DNA from: Xiheimicrobium sp033763395
Lineage (GTDB): Bacteria > Myxococcota > Myxococcia > Myxococcales > Myxococcaceae
Assembly (NCBI GenBank): GCA_033763395.1
Contig: JANRKQ010000093.1
Coordinates: 48,919-112,918 of the forward strand
Length of the DNA stretch: 64,000 nt
Direction: 5' to 3'
Shown here: positions 50,757 to 59,428 of the stretch, piece by piece
Layout: each line of letters opens with the position of its first letter
Numbering within the stretch: the stretch's first letter is position 1
Made by a program: the position numbers and the translations under genes
Notes under the pieces: generated by a model
What the model was told of the DNA's origin: nothing
Seen by the model: only the letters and a program-made list of their open reading frames with translations
The model's database searches: none

Positions 50757-52529
50757 ATGCCCAACCCCCTCGTCTCGGACCCGTTCATCGACTTCGTGCT
50801 GTTCGACTGGCTCGGCGTCGAAACGCTGTGCCGGCTGCCCCACTTCCGCGAGCATTCCCGCGCCACCATCGAGCCGTGGCTGTCGGCCTGCCGCCGCGTC
50901 GCGCGCGAGGTGCTGTGGTCGACCTATCGCCCGATGGACGAAGCGCCGCCCCGCTTCGAAGGAGGGCGCGTCGTGGCGCACCCGGCGATGAAGGCCTGCT
51001 GGCGTGAGCTGGTCGACCTCGGCGTGCTCAACGCGACGCGGCCCGCGGCGGTCGGAGGCCAGCAGCTCCCGCTCACCGTCGCCTCGCTCTCGCACGCGTA
51101 CCTCATGGCCGCGAACCTGTCGGCCTACGGCTACGCGGGCCTCACCACGGGCGCGGCGCACCTCATCGAGGCCTTCGGCGACGACGCCGTGAAGTCGCTG
51201 TTCCTGTCCGCCCTGTATGAGGGCCGGTGGAGCGGCACCATGGCGCTCACCGAGCCCCAGGCGGGGTCGAGCCTCGCCGACCTCACGTCCCGCGCCGCGC
51301 CGCGCTCCGACGGGCGGTTCTCGCTCAGCGGCAGCAAGATCTTCATCTCGGGTGGCGACCACGACGTGACCGACAACGTCGTGCACCTGGTGCTGGCGCG
51401 CATCGAGGGTGCGCCGGCGGGCACGAAGGGCATCTCGCTCTTCGCGGTGCCGCGGCTCCGGCCCGAGGGTGGCGCGCTCGTCGACAACGACGTGGCGGTG
51501 GCGGGCCTCATCCACAAGATCGGCTGGCGTGGGCTGCCCTCGGTGGCCTTGTCTCTGGGCGAGCGTGGCGACTGCATCGGCTGGCTCGTCGGCGCACCGC
51601 ACACGGGCCTCAAGTGCATGTTCCAGATGATGAACGAGGCGCGCATCATGGTGGGCGTCAACGGCGCGGCCACCGCGTCGGTCGCCTTCCACGAGGCGCT
51701 CGCCTACGCGCGCGACCGCAAGCAGGGCCGGCCCCTGGGCGTGACGGACGCGAGCGCTCCGCCAGTGCCGCTCGTCGAGTATTTTGACGTGCGACGCATG
51801 CTGCTGCGGCAGAAGGCCATCGTCGACGGCAGCCTCGCCCTGCTGGGCCTCACCTCGCGCTTCGCCGACGAGGCCGAGCACGCCACCGACGAGGCGACCC
51901 GCGCCGACGCGAAGCTGCTGCTCGACCTCTTGACGCCCATCGCCAAGACGTTCCCCGCCGAGAAGGGCTTCGAAGCGAACACGCTCGCGCTCCAGGTGCA
52001 CGGCGGGTACGGCTACTCGAGCGAGTACCTGCCCGAGGCGTGGCTCCGCGACCAGAAACTCAACTCGATTCACGAGGGCACCACCACCATTCAGGGGCTC
52101 GACCTGCTCGGCCGCAAGGTGGTGGCGGGCCAGGGCGCGGCGTTGCTGGCGCTCGACCGCCGCGTGCGGGAGACGGTGGCGACGGCCGAAGCCAACGGCC
52201 TGTCGTGGGCCCTCCCGCTGTCGGCCGCGATGGTGGCGCTGGCCGAGACGACAGCGACGCTCGGTGCGCGTGGGGCCTCGGGAGACGTGGTGGGCATGCT
52301 GGCGCACTCGGCGGACTTCATGGAGCTCGCCCAGTGCGTGGTGCTCGGCTGGGTGCACCTGTCGATGGCCACGCGCGTCGCGCAGCGCCGGGACGACTTC
52401 GCGCAGGGGCTGCTCCACTCGGCGCGGTACTGGCTCGCCACCGAAGTCCCTCGCGCGACGCACCTCGCGCACCTGTGCACGTCAGCCGAGGACAGCTTCA
52501 TCACCGTACGCGCGGACTGGTTGGGCTGA
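50757..52529 (+). CDS. acyl-CoA dehydrogenase
   Basis: 590 residues from ATG 50757. Long-form acyl-CoA dehydrogenase (FadE-like/AidB-like size, as in the 3-methylmercaptopropionyl-CoA dehydrogenase subgroup): MALTEPQAGSSLADL and IFISGGDHD bind FAD, NEARIMVGVNGAA follows, and YGYSSEYLPEAWLRDQKLNSIHEGTTTIQGLDLLG carries the expected catalytic Glu (EGTT) and FAD-binding C-terminal motif. An N-terminal helical extension and a C-terminal helical domain complete the length. It oxidises an acyl-CoA thioester in the cytoplasm. Convergent with the TetR gene 37 bases away. Confidence 0.94.
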   Translation: MPNPLVSDPFIDFVLFDWLGVETLCRLPHFREHSRATIEPWLSACRRVAREVLWSTYRPMDEAPPRFEGGRVVAHPAMKACWRELVDLGVLNATRPAAVGGQQLPLTVASLSHAYLMAANLSAYGYAGLTTGAAHLIEAFGDDAVKSLFLSALYEGRWSGTMALTEPQAGSSLADLTSRAAPRSDGRFSLSGSKIFISGGDHDVTDNVVHLVLARIEGAPAGTKGISLFAVPRLRPEGGALVDNDVAVAGLIHKIGWRGLPSVALSLGERGDCIGWLVGAPHTGLKCMFQMMNEARIMVGVNGAATASVAFHEALAYARDRKQGRPLGVTDASAPPVPLVEYFDVRRMLLRQKAIVDGSLALLGLTSRFADEAEHATDEATRADAKLLLDLLTPIAKTFPAEKGFEANTLALQVHGGYGYSSEYLPEAWLRDQKLNSIHEGTTTIQGLDLLGRKVVAGQGAALLALDRRVRETVATAEANGLSWALPLSAAMVALAETTATLGARGASGDVVGMLAHSADFMELAQCVVLGWVHLSMATRVAQRRDDFAQGLLHSARYWLATEVPRATHLAHLCTSAEDSFITVRADWLG

Positions 52530-52565
52530 CCCACCGAAAGCGGCTCGGCGCGTGGGTCCCTCGCG

Positions 52566-53273
52566 TTACGGGTGTCGGGCCCGCGTCCGCCGCACGCCCG
52601 CGCGGCCCGCGTGGGTGCCGTGAACCCCGAGAACGCCCGCGACCAGTCGCTCGAGCTGTCGGGCAAAGCGCGCGCTGTCGAGCAGCTCGGGCCGGAGCAG
52701 CAGCGCATGGTCGGTGAGCGCGTCGAGCGAGGTGACGATGACGTACGCGGCGAGCGACGGGTCGTCGACGTCGAGCTCGTCACGGCGGTGCGCAATCCAC
52801 TCGGCGAGGACGTCGGCCACGCGCTGGTTGAGCCGCTCAAAGAACTCGAGGGCGCCGATGCGGGGCAGCTGGAGCAGCACCGACCGATGCAGGGCCGCGT
52901 CTTCCCGAGTCACCGCGAGCGTCGCCAGCACCACGCTCGCGATGGCCTCGTCGAGCGGGACGTCGGCGAGCCGCGGCCCCAGGGCGACGAGGCGCTCGGT
53001 GATGGTGTCGGCCCACGTCTCGACGAGGCCCGAGACGAGCGCCTCCTTGTCGGGGAAGTACTGGTACAGGCTGCCGACGCTGACGCCGGCCTCCCTGGCG
53101 ACGCGGTTGGTCGTCAGGGCGTCCCACCCCTCGCGCATCAAAATGCGAGCAGTCGCCTCGAGGAGAGACTCCACGAGCGCCCGACTGCGGGCCTGGGTCG
53201 GCTGCTTCCGGGCGCGGGCACCCGAGGTCCTGTCCCGCGAAAAGGCGACGACGAGCGGTCGGCGTGGCGGCAT
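52566..53273 (-). CDS. TetR/AcrR-family transcriptional regulator
   Basis: 235 residues. N-terminal HTH of TetR type: ARILMREGWDALTTNRVAREAGVSVGSLYQYFPDKEAL is fully canonical (VGSLYQYFPDKEAL). C-terminal ligand-binding half is helical, ADALTDHALLL-like, with a basic tail. It is divergent from the DUF418 membrane protein across 70 bases containing an inverted repeat, so it probably represses that gene and itself. Confidence 0.95.
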   Translation of the reverse strand: MPPRRPLVVAFSRDRTSGARARKQPTQARSRALVESLLEATARILMREGWDALTTNRVAREAGVSVGSLYQYFPDKEALVSGLVETWADTITERLVALGPRLADVPLDEAIASVVLATLAVTREDAALHRSVLLQLPRIGALEFFERLNQRVADVLAEWIAHRRDELDVDDPSLAAYVIVTSLDALTDHALLLRPELLDSARFARQLERLVAGVLGVHGTHAGRAGVRRTRARHP

Positions 53274-53289
53274 GCCACACTGTCTTCCG

Positions 53290-53337
53290 AATACGAGCCC
53301 GGGGCGAGCACCAAACGCGAGCGTTCATTCGTATTTT
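53290..53337. promoter_or_regulatory. candidate TetR operator and promoter between divergent genes
   Basis: Inverted repeat AATACGA (53290-53296) / TCGTATT (53329-53335), centres 39 bases apart. The right arm overlaps TATTTT (53332-53337), a -10-like hexamer ending 6 bases before the DUF418 ATG. Occupation of the right arm would block that promoter. Confidence 0.35.
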
Positions 53338-53343
53338 GAGACC

Positions 53344-54522
53344 ATGACCGAACCGAGACGAGTCGCCTCCATCGACGTGCTGCGCGGAGTCGCGCTGGTG
53401 GGCATCCTGGTGATGAACATCCAGTCCTTCGCGATGCCGCACACGGCCTACCTGAACCCGACGGCCTGGGGCTCGCTCGAGGGCTCCGAGGGCGTCGCGT
53501 GGTCCATCGGCCGGCTCTTCTTCGACTTCAAGTTCATCAGCCTCTTTTCGACGCTCTTCGGCGCCTCGCTCGTGCTCGCAGGCGAGGCCTCGCACCCACG
53601 CCGCCGCCTCGGCTGGCTCGTGGTGTTCGGCCTCATCCACGGCTACCTCGTCTGGTACGGCGACGTTCTGTTCACCTACGGCCTCGTCGGCCTCGTGGCG
53701 CTGCCGGCGCTCCGGTGGAGCGTGCGGCGGCAGGTGACGCTGGGCCTGTCGCTCCTCCTGGTGTCATCGCTCATCGCCCTCGTGGGCTTCGTCTGGTTCG
53801 ACGCGCTGCCACCCTTCCTCATCGACGACGTGCGCGCCCACTACGACGCGACGAGCGCCGCCGCGGAAGCACAGGCCTTCCAGAGCGACTGGCTCACCCA
53901 GCTCTCGGTTCGCGCGCCCATCACCTTCGGCAACCACGTGACGGGCACGTTGCTCGAGTCGGGCTGGCGCGCCGCGGGCTGCATGCTGCTGGGCATGGCG
54001 GCGGTGCGCGCGCGGGTGTTCGAGGGCTCGGTGCCTGCGTGGCCGTGGGTGCCGGTGACGCTGGGCTCGGGGCTCGTCGTGTCAGGCGCCGGGCTGTGGG
54101 TGCAGTGGTCGAGCCAGTTCGCGGTGCGTGACTGGTTCCTCGCGCAGTCGCTCCACGAGCTGGGCTCCATCGGCGTCGCCGCGGGGCTCGGCCTGTCCAT
54201 CATCACCCTGGCGCGGCGGTTCGACGGCTCGCTGGTGACGCAGGCCATCGCGCGGCTGGGGCGGGTGGCCTTCACCGCGTACCTCATGCACTCAGTCGTC
54301 GGCACGCTCGTCTTTGGCGGCCACGGTCTGGGGCTCTTCGGCACGTGGAGCCGGCTCGCGCTCCTGCTGGCGCCCTTCGCCTTCTGGACGCTCCAGCTGC
54401 TCCTCGCCTGGTGGTGGACGAGCCGCTACTCGACGGGGCCGCTCGAGGCGCTGTGGCGCGGCCTCACCCGCGGCACCTTCTCGCTGGGCCGCGTGACTCC
54501 AGCGGCGACGCCGACGAACTAG
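53344..54522 (+). CDS. DUF418-family membrane protein
   Basis: 392 residues from ATG 53344. Opens with RVASIDVLRGVALVGILVMNIQSF, the N-terminal motif of this family, followed by LFSTLFGASLVL and about eight to ten membrane helices. C-terminal DUF418 domain: GRVAFTAYLMHSVVGTLVF and GPLEALWRGLTRG. Inner-membrane protein, possibly a transporter-like acyltransferase relative; function unproven. Regulated, by inference, by the divergent TetR protein. Overlaps the convergent dehydrogenase by 4 bases. Confidence 0.94.
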   Translation: MTEPRRVASIDVLRGVALVGILVMNIQSFAMPHTAYLNPTAWGSLEGSEGVAWSIGRLFFDFKFISLFSTLFGASLVLAGEASHPRRRLGWLVVFGLIHGYLVWYGDVLFTYGLVGLVALPALRWSVRRQVTLGLSLLLVSSLIALVGFVWFDALPPFLIDDVRAHYDATSAAAEAQAFQSDWLTQLSVRAPITFGNHVTGTLLESGWRAAGCMLLGMAAVRARVFEGSVPAWPWVPVTLGSGLVVSGAGLWVQWSSQFAVRDWFLAQSLHELGSIGVAAGLGLSIITLARRFDGSLVTQAIARLGRVAFTAYLMHSVVGTLVFGGHGLGLFGTWSRLALLLAPFAFWTLQLLLAWWWTSRYSTGPLEALWRGLTRGTFSLGRVTPAATPTN

Positions 54523-55442
54523 GCCGCGAACGCCACCTTCGTCAGCTGCGCCGACACCTCCCACAGCCGCTTCGCCACCGCCTCGTCCTTCGACGCGGGG
54601 TTCGAGTCCACCACCTTCGGGAAGCCCGACGTCTCCATCAACCCATCGGGCCCGATGTACTGGCCGCCCTTCACGTCTGGGTGCACCGCCGCGTACAGCT
54701 GCGGCAAGGCGCCCCGCTCGGCCGACTGGGCCAGGAGCGAGTTCCCCAGCTTCATGAAGAGCGAGCCGACCGATGACTGCTCCATCTGCGGGCCGACGGC
54801 CTGGAGGTTGGTGGACGAGTAGCCGGGGTGCGCCGCCACCGCGATGGTCGACTTCCCGTTCGCGCGCAGCCACCGCTCGAGCTCGTAGGTGAAGAGCAGG
54901 TTGGCCAGCTTCGACTGCCCGTACGCGGGCCACTTCGAGTACGACTTCTCCCACTGCAGGTCGTCGAAGCGGATGGCGCCCATGCGGTGGGCCATGCTGC
55001 TCACCGAGACGACGCGCGCCTTCCCGTTGGCCTCGAGAAGCGGCAGCACCCGGGCGGTGAGCGCGTAGTGCCCGAGGTGGTTGGTGCCGAACTGCATCTC
55101 GAAGCCATCAGCCGTCTTGCGGTACGGCAGGGCCATGACGCCCGCGTTGTTCATCAACACGTCGACGCGCGGGAACCGGCTGGCCAGCGCATCGGCGAAG
55201 CGGGCCACGCTGTCGAGTGACGAGAGGTCGAGCGCCATCACCTCGAGGCGGGCCTGCTTCGCCCCTTCACGAATCGGCGCGGCGACGACCTCGGCCTTCT
55301 CCACCGAGCGGCACGCCATCACCACGGTGGCGCCCTTCTGCGCGAGCACCTTCGTCGCCTCGAGGCCGAGGCCCGAGTTGGCGCCGGTGATGACGAACAC
55401 CTTGTTGGTCTGGTCGGCAACGTCAGCTGAAGTCCATGGCAT
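54519..55442 (-). CDS. short-chain dehydrogenase/reductase
   Basis: 307 residues. Classical SDR: cofactor motif ITGANSGLGLEATKVL, acidic or basic selector near MACRSVEKA (Arg suggests NADPH), LMNNAGVMALP, catalytic Ser in VSVSSMAHR, and Tyr/Lys in PAYGQSKLAN. It is similar to the light-dependent protochlorophyllide reductase-like/retinol dehydrogenase group by length and motifs; substrate unknown. Cytoplasmic. TAGGCA lies near the start as a weak -10. Confidence 0.92.
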   Translation of the reverse strand: MPWTSADVADQTNKVFVITGANSGLGLEATKVLAQKGATVVMACRSVEKAEVVAAPIREGAKQARLEVMALDLSSLDSVARFADALASRFPRVDVLMNNAGVMALPYRKTADGFEMQFGTNHLGHYALTARVLPLLEANGKARVVSVSSMAHRMGAIRFDDLQWEKSYSKWPAYGQSKLANLLFTYELERWLRANGKSTIAVAAHPGYSSTNLQAVGPQMEQSSVGSLFMKLGNSLLAQSAERGALPQLYAAVHPDVKGGQYIGPDGLMETSGFPKVVDSNPASKDEAVAKRLWEVSAQLTKVAFAA

Positions 55443-55629
55443 GGCGGTGCTTGCCTAGCCCCACGAGCGGCACTTCGCACGACTTCGTGCCACCCGGACG
55501 GCCCGGCCCATCACCGGTGCGCCTCTGCGCGACGACTCGACCCAGCACCCGTCAGGGCGCGTCGAGCACCTCGAGCACCTGAAGGGCCGCGCTCGTGTTT
55601 CAGAAGCCCAGCAGCACCCGCCGTGCCAA

Positions 55630-57264
55630 CTACTCGGCCCAGTGCAGGACGAAGCCGCGCGACCCGACGGCCCAGAGGTCGCTCTCGCTGACGCCGCCGA
55701 TGTCGAAGAACTGCACGCCTGCGTCGGTCGCGTACACCGTCTGCCAGGCGCGGCCGTTCCACTTGCGCACCGCGCCCTCGAGCTGGGTGACGTAGAGGCG
55801 CGCGCCGTTGAAGGCCCGCACGGCGGTCACGGCGCTCGACGACGGCGCCGGCACCCGCAGCCACCGCCCGTCCCGCTTCTCGAGCACGACGCCCTCGTCT
55901 CCCACGGCAAAGAGGTTGCCCGCGCTGCGCACCCAGACGCCCCGCAGGCGACCGGCCGGGAGCGCCAGGCGCGAGGGGAGCGACTCCGCCACCCACACCC
56001 GCGCGTTCGCGTCGTATCGATAGACTCCCATGCGGTTGGTCGCCGTGTCGGAGCCCACTGCGTAGAACGAGTCGAGCCCCTGCGCGTGCGCGTCTTCGAA
56101 CCGCACCGACGACGGCAGGTTGCTCGAGCTCTCCGCGGGCTGTCCCGGCGGCTGCCACTCGAAGAAGCGGGCGTTGCGCAGGGCCCCCACTGTCACCAGC
56201 CCGCCGTCGGCGCCGAGGCCCCCGATGAGGCCAGCCACCGGGTCGCTCAGCATGCGGGTGCTGGAACAACCGCCGCTCCCGACGGCGTGCGAGGTGAGCC
56301 GGCCCAGCGCGGGGTTTCCGCCAGCGAAGAAGGCCTCGCCGCTCGGAGCCGCCCAGCTCGCGCCGATGTCATTGGGACAACTGCCGCTCACGTCTTCGAA
56401 GAAGCCGCCGTCGGCGCGCACCCAGACGTCGTCGTTTCCGCCAATCCACACGCGGCCCACGCCGAAGGGCGCCACCGTCGCCCACGTCTTGTCTGCACCG
56501 CCGGTGTCGAGGCGCCGAATCCAGTTCGGGTTGAGCACCGGGCAGACGCCCTCGTCGATGCGGCCATCGCAGTCGTCATCGCCGCGGTTGCAGAACTCGG
56601 TGGCGCCGGGGAAGGTGCCCGGGTCGACGTCGTCACAGTCTCCCGCCATCGGCGCGCGCCCGGAGCCGCACAGCATCGCGCCCGAGTCGGGCCGGCCGAA
56701 CCCGTCGAGGTCGTCGTCGGCGAAGGTGAGCTGGCCGCACGGCTGAGGCCCCGCGTCGGGTGGGCCTGCATCCCCTTCCTCTTCCCCGGCGTCGGCGCCA
56801 GCATCACCACCACCCGCTGAGCCACCATCGGGCAGCAGCGCGGGGCCTGCGTCGAGCACGCCACCGTCCTCGAGCACGCAGGCGAGCTGGGAGCAGTCGA
56901 CGACGTCGACCGCCTCGTCGAGCCGCACCTGACGGCCAAAGGGGTCGGTCACCCGCACCGCCCACGGGCCGAGCAACACCCCCGAGGGCACCCGGGCCGA
57001 GAGCGTCGTGGGGCCCTCGAGCCGCACGTCGAACAAGCCGATGACGTCGAGCTCGCGCTCGAGCTGGGCGGTGTACAGCGCCTCGCGCGTCGAGCTGCCG
57101 GGGGCCTCGAAGTCGACCTTCACCTTCGTGGGGAACGCGCCGCGCAGCAGCACCCGGGTGTCGGCCTGCTGAAAGATGCTCCGGGGCTCGACGGCCTGTA
57201 CCTGGAGCCCCGGCACCGACGCCGAGCACCCCACCGCCAACACCACCCACCACGCGCGCCTCAT
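55630..57264 (-). CDS. lipoprotein with MopE-type motif and propeller-like C-terminus
   Basis: 544 residues from ATG 57264. Lipobox LAVGCSA right after a short signal (MRRAWWVV). An N-terminal Ig/IPT-like part (FPTKVKVDFEAPGS), an Asp-Ala-Gly/Asp-Gly-Gly linker, a MopE-type metal-binding motif (GDCDDVDPGTFPGATEFCN, DDDCDGRIDEG), and a C-terminal half of propeller-like repeats (RVWIGGNDDVWVRADG, NLFAVGDEGVVLEKRDG, DLWAVGSRGFVLHW). Likely surface-exposed. It is divergent from the HSDL2-like gene with only 26 bases between starts. Confidence 0.86.
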   Translation of the reverse strand: MRRAWWVVLAVGCSASVPGLQVQAVEPRSIFQQADTRVLLRGAFPTKVKVDFEAPGSSTREALYTAQLERELDVIGLFDVRLEGPTTLSARVPSGVLLGPWAVRVTDPFGRQVRLDEAVDVVDCSQLACVLEDGGVLDAGPALLPDGGSAGGGDAGADAGEEEGDAGPPDAGPQPCGQLTFADDDLDGFGRPDSGAMLCGSGRAPMAGDCDDVDPGTFPGATEFCNRGDDDCDGRIDEGVCPVLNPNWIRRLDTGGADKTWATVAPFGVGRVWIGGNDDVWVRADGGFFEDVSGSCPNDIGASWAAPSGEAFFAGGNPALGRLTSHAVGSGGCSSTRMLSDPVAGLIGGLGADGGLVTVGALRNARFFEWQPPGQPAESSSNLPSSVRFEDAHAQGLDSFYAVGSDTATNRMGVYRYDANARVWVAESLPSRLALPAGRLRGVWVRSAGNLFAVGDEGVVLEKRDGRWLRVPAPSSSAVTAVRAFNGARLYVTQLEGAVRKWNGRAWQTVYATDAGVQFFDIGGVSESDLWAVGSRGFVLHWAE

Positions 57265-57276
57265 GGACCAGACGAG

Positions 57277-57284
57277 GCTATACG
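57277..57284. promoter_or_regulatory. shared bidirectional -10 element
   Basis: GCTATACG: read on the plus strand TATACG ends 6 bases before the HSDL2-like ATG (57291); read on the minus strand TATAGC ends 12 bases before the lipoprotein ATG (57264). With 26 bases separating the two starts, both promoters must overlap here. Confidence 0.4.
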
Positions 57285-57290
57285 CGCCCC

Positions 57291-58109
57291 ATGCCCTCAC
57301 TCCAGAACCGAACCCTGTTCATCTCCGGTGCCAGCCGAGGCATCGGGCTCGCCATCGCCCTGCGCGCCGCGCGTGACGGCGCCAACGTCGCCATCGCCGC
57401 CAAGACGGCCGAGCCGCACCCGAAGCTCGAGGGCACCATCTTCACCGCTGCGAAGGCCATCGGGGACGCGGGCGGCAAGGCGCTGCCCATCACCTGCGAC
57501 ATCCGCCAGGAGGACCAGGTGCACGCGGCGGTGCAACAGACCGTCGAGCGCTTCGGCGCCATCGACATCTGCGTCAACAACGCCTCGGCGATTCAGCTCA
57601 CCGGCACCCTCGAGACGGCGATGAAGCGGTTCGACCTGATGCACCAGGTGAACGTGCGTGGCACCTACCTGGTGTCGCAGCAGTGCCTGCCGCACCTGCT
57701 CCAGTCGAAGTTCACCCCGCACATCTTGAACCTCTCGCCGCCGCTGTCGCTGAAGCCGAAGTGGTTCGGCCCCCACGTGGCGTACTCGATGGCGAAGTAC
57801 GGCATGTCGATGTGCGTGCTGGGCATGGCCGAGGAGTTCGCCGGCAAGGTGGCCGTCAACGCGCTGTGGCCGAAGACGACCATCGCGACGGCGGCGGTCA
57901 ACATGCTGGGCGGCGAGGACATGATGCGGGCCTCGCGCAAGCCCGACATCATGGCCGATGCGGCGTGGGCCATTCTCACGAAGGGCGTCGACTTCACGGG
58001 CCAGTTCCTCGTCGACGAGGCGCTGCTGCGGGCCGAGGGCGTGACGGACTTCTCCCGCTACGCCGTCGACCCCGCCGTCGAGCCGCTGCCAGACTTCTTC
58101 GTCGATTGA
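57291..58109 (+). CDS. HSDL2-like short-chain dehydrogenase
   Basis: 272 residues. SDR with ISGASRGIGLAIALRAA cofactor loop, VNNASAIQLTGTLET, LNLSPPLSLKPKWFGPHVAY, SMAKYGMSMCVLGMAEEF and VNALWPKTTIATAA, which match the N-terminal domain of human hydroxysteroid dehydrogenase-like protein 2 closely; the sterol-carrier domain is absent. The catalytic Tyr-x-x-x-Lys reads YSMAK. NADP-dependent, substrate probably a fatty or steroid-like acyl compound. A -10 sits directly before the ATG, suggesting a leaderless mRNA. Confidence 0.93.
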   Translation: MPSLQNRTLFISGASRGIGLAIALRAARDGANVAIAAKTAEPHPKLEGTIFTAAKAIGDAGGKALPITCDIRQEDQVHAAVQQTVERFGAIDICVNNASAIQLTGTLETAMKRFDLMHQVNVRGTYLVSQQCLPHLLQSKFTPHILNLSPPLSLKPKWFGPHVAYSMAKYGMSMCVLGMAEEFAGKVAVNALWPKTTIATAAVNMLGGEDMMRASRKPDIMADAAWAILTKGVDFTGQFLVDEALLRAEGVTDFSRYAVDPAVEPLPDFFVD

Positions 58110-58124
58110 CGGGGGCCTGAGGGT

Positions 58125-58149
58125 CCGCCCACCTCGACCGGGTGGGCGG
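58125..58149 (+). terminator. terminator-like hairpin after the HSDL2-like gene
   Basis: Perfect 9-bp stem CCGCCCACC / GGTGGGCGG with 7-base loop, 16 bases after the stop. No T-run. It directly precedes the repeat array. Confidence 0.55.
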
Positions 58150-58329
58150 CCGTCGAACGGAGGAAGATCGTCAGACGAAGGCGAACCGAACCGGCGGGCG
58201 CGGCGGCGTCACCGTCGAACGCAGGAAGCTCGTCAGACGACGGCGAACCGTACCCGCGGGCGCGGCCTCACCGTCGAACGGAGGAAGCCGTCAGACGAAA
58301 GCGAACCGGACCCGCGGGTGCGGTGTTGT
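58150..58329. repeat. three imperfect ~60-bp tandem repeats
   Basis: Units begin at 58150, 58212 and 58271 with CCGTCGAACG, then CGTCAGACG and a GCGAACCG segment followed by CCCGCGGGYGCGG. Each unit carries short self-complementary stretches (CCGTcgaACGG, CGTCaGACG, CGGcgaaCCG), giving a REP-like appearance. Located between two convergent genes, with no coding frame. Confidence 0.75.
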
Positions 58330-58380
58330 CGTCACCGGGTCAACGCCCACCGCGACCGGGGTGAGCGCAGAGGAACACGC

Positions 58381-59271
58381 TCACACGGGCACGCCGTACA
58401 CGCCGCTCTTCTCTTCGCGCTCCGGCTGGGGCTGCACGTCGGGGTTCGACGCCACCAGCCGCATCGTGGTGGAGCGGAACGAGTGGTCTTCGTCGGGGAA
58501 TGCACCCGTGCGCACCTCGTCGAAGAACGTCTGGGCGGCGCCGGTGATGGTGCCGAACCCGTCGGTGTAGCGCTTGACGAACTTCGGCTTGAAGGCGGGG
58601 TTGAGGCCGAGCAGGTCGTAACAGACGAGCACCTGCCCGTCGCAGTGCTTGCCCGCGCCGATGCCGATGGTGGGAATCGACAGCCGCGCGGTGATGGTCT
58701 TCGCCAATTCGAGCGGCACGCCCTCGAGCACCAGCGCGTAGCAGCCGGCCTGCTCGAGCGCGACGGCGTCTTCGACGAGGCGCCGCGCGGTGTCTTCGTC
58801 GCGGCCCTGCACCACGTAGCCGCCCATCTTGTGCACCGACTGCGGCGTGAGCCCGATGTGGCCCATCACGGGAATCGAGGCCCGCACGAGCCGTGAAATG
58901 ACGTCGGCGAACTCCTGCCCGCCCTCGAGCTTCACCGAGCCGACGTTGCCCTCGGAGACCAGCCGCCCCGCGTTGCGCACGGCGTCTTCCACCGAGTTCT
59001 GGTAGCTCATGAAGGGCAGGTCGCCGACGACGTGCGCCCGCTTCGCGCCCTTCGTCACCGCCTTCGAGTGGTACACCATCTGGTCCATGGTGACGGGCAG
59101 GGTCGAGTCGTTGCCCTGAACCACCATGCCCAGCGAGTCGCCTACCAGCAGCACGTCGGCGCCAGCCTCGTCGAGGATGCGCGCGAACGTCGCATCGTAG
59201 GCGGTGACCATGCAGATCTTCTGACCTGCCGTCTTCTGCTTCTTCAGTGTGTGGATGGTGACCTTGTTCAC
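58381..59271 (-). CDS. panB: 3-methyl-2-oxobutanoate hydroxymethyltransferase
   Basis: 296 residues. PanB: MVTAYDATFARILDEAGAD, VGDSLGMVVQG (metal-binding Asp), DLPFMSYQ, VKLEGG, GHIGLTPQSVHKMGGY, LVLEGVP (catalytic Glu region), PTIGIGAGKHCDGQVLV. It transfers a hydroxymethyl group from methylenetetrahydrofolate to 2-oxoisovalerate in pantothenate synthesis. An AGGTGA-type ribosome site lies just before the ATG. It follows the deoxynucleoside kinase gene by 157 bases on the same strand. Confidence 0.97.
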   Translation of the reverse strand: MNKVTIHTLKKQKTAGQKICMVTAYDATFARILDEAGADVLLVGDSLGMVVQGNDSTLPVTMDQMVYHSKAVTKGAKRAHVVGDLPFMSYQNSVEDAVRNAGRLVSEGNVGSVKLEGGQEFADVISRLVRASIPVMGHIGLTPQSVHKMGGYVVQGRDEDTARRLVEDAVALEQAGCYALVLEGVPLELAKTITARLSIPTIGIGAGKHCDGQVLVCYDLLGLNPAFKPKFVKRYTDGFGTITGAAQTFFDEVRTGAFPDEDHSFRSTTMRLVASNPDVQPQPEREEKSGVYGVPV

Positions 59272-59428
59272 GGTTCACCTCCATGGTGCGCCTCTGGTCT
59301 GGCGCTGTGGTGCGGCGAACATCGAAAAGGGCGCCGCGCTGCCCCTGTGGTGCTGCAACCCCCGGGTGTGGTGTCCCGTCCTTTCGGCTCGGGCCCCGTC
59401 GGGGAGACGACGACAGACTGTGTATCGC

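Noticed and set aside
58150..58329. CRISPR array
   Set aside because: Units are tandem and imperfect, with no unique spacers and no cas genes nearby.
58142..58570. 142-codon plus-strand frame over the triple repeat
   Set aside because: Repeat-derived Arg/Thr-rich sequence running antisense into panB.
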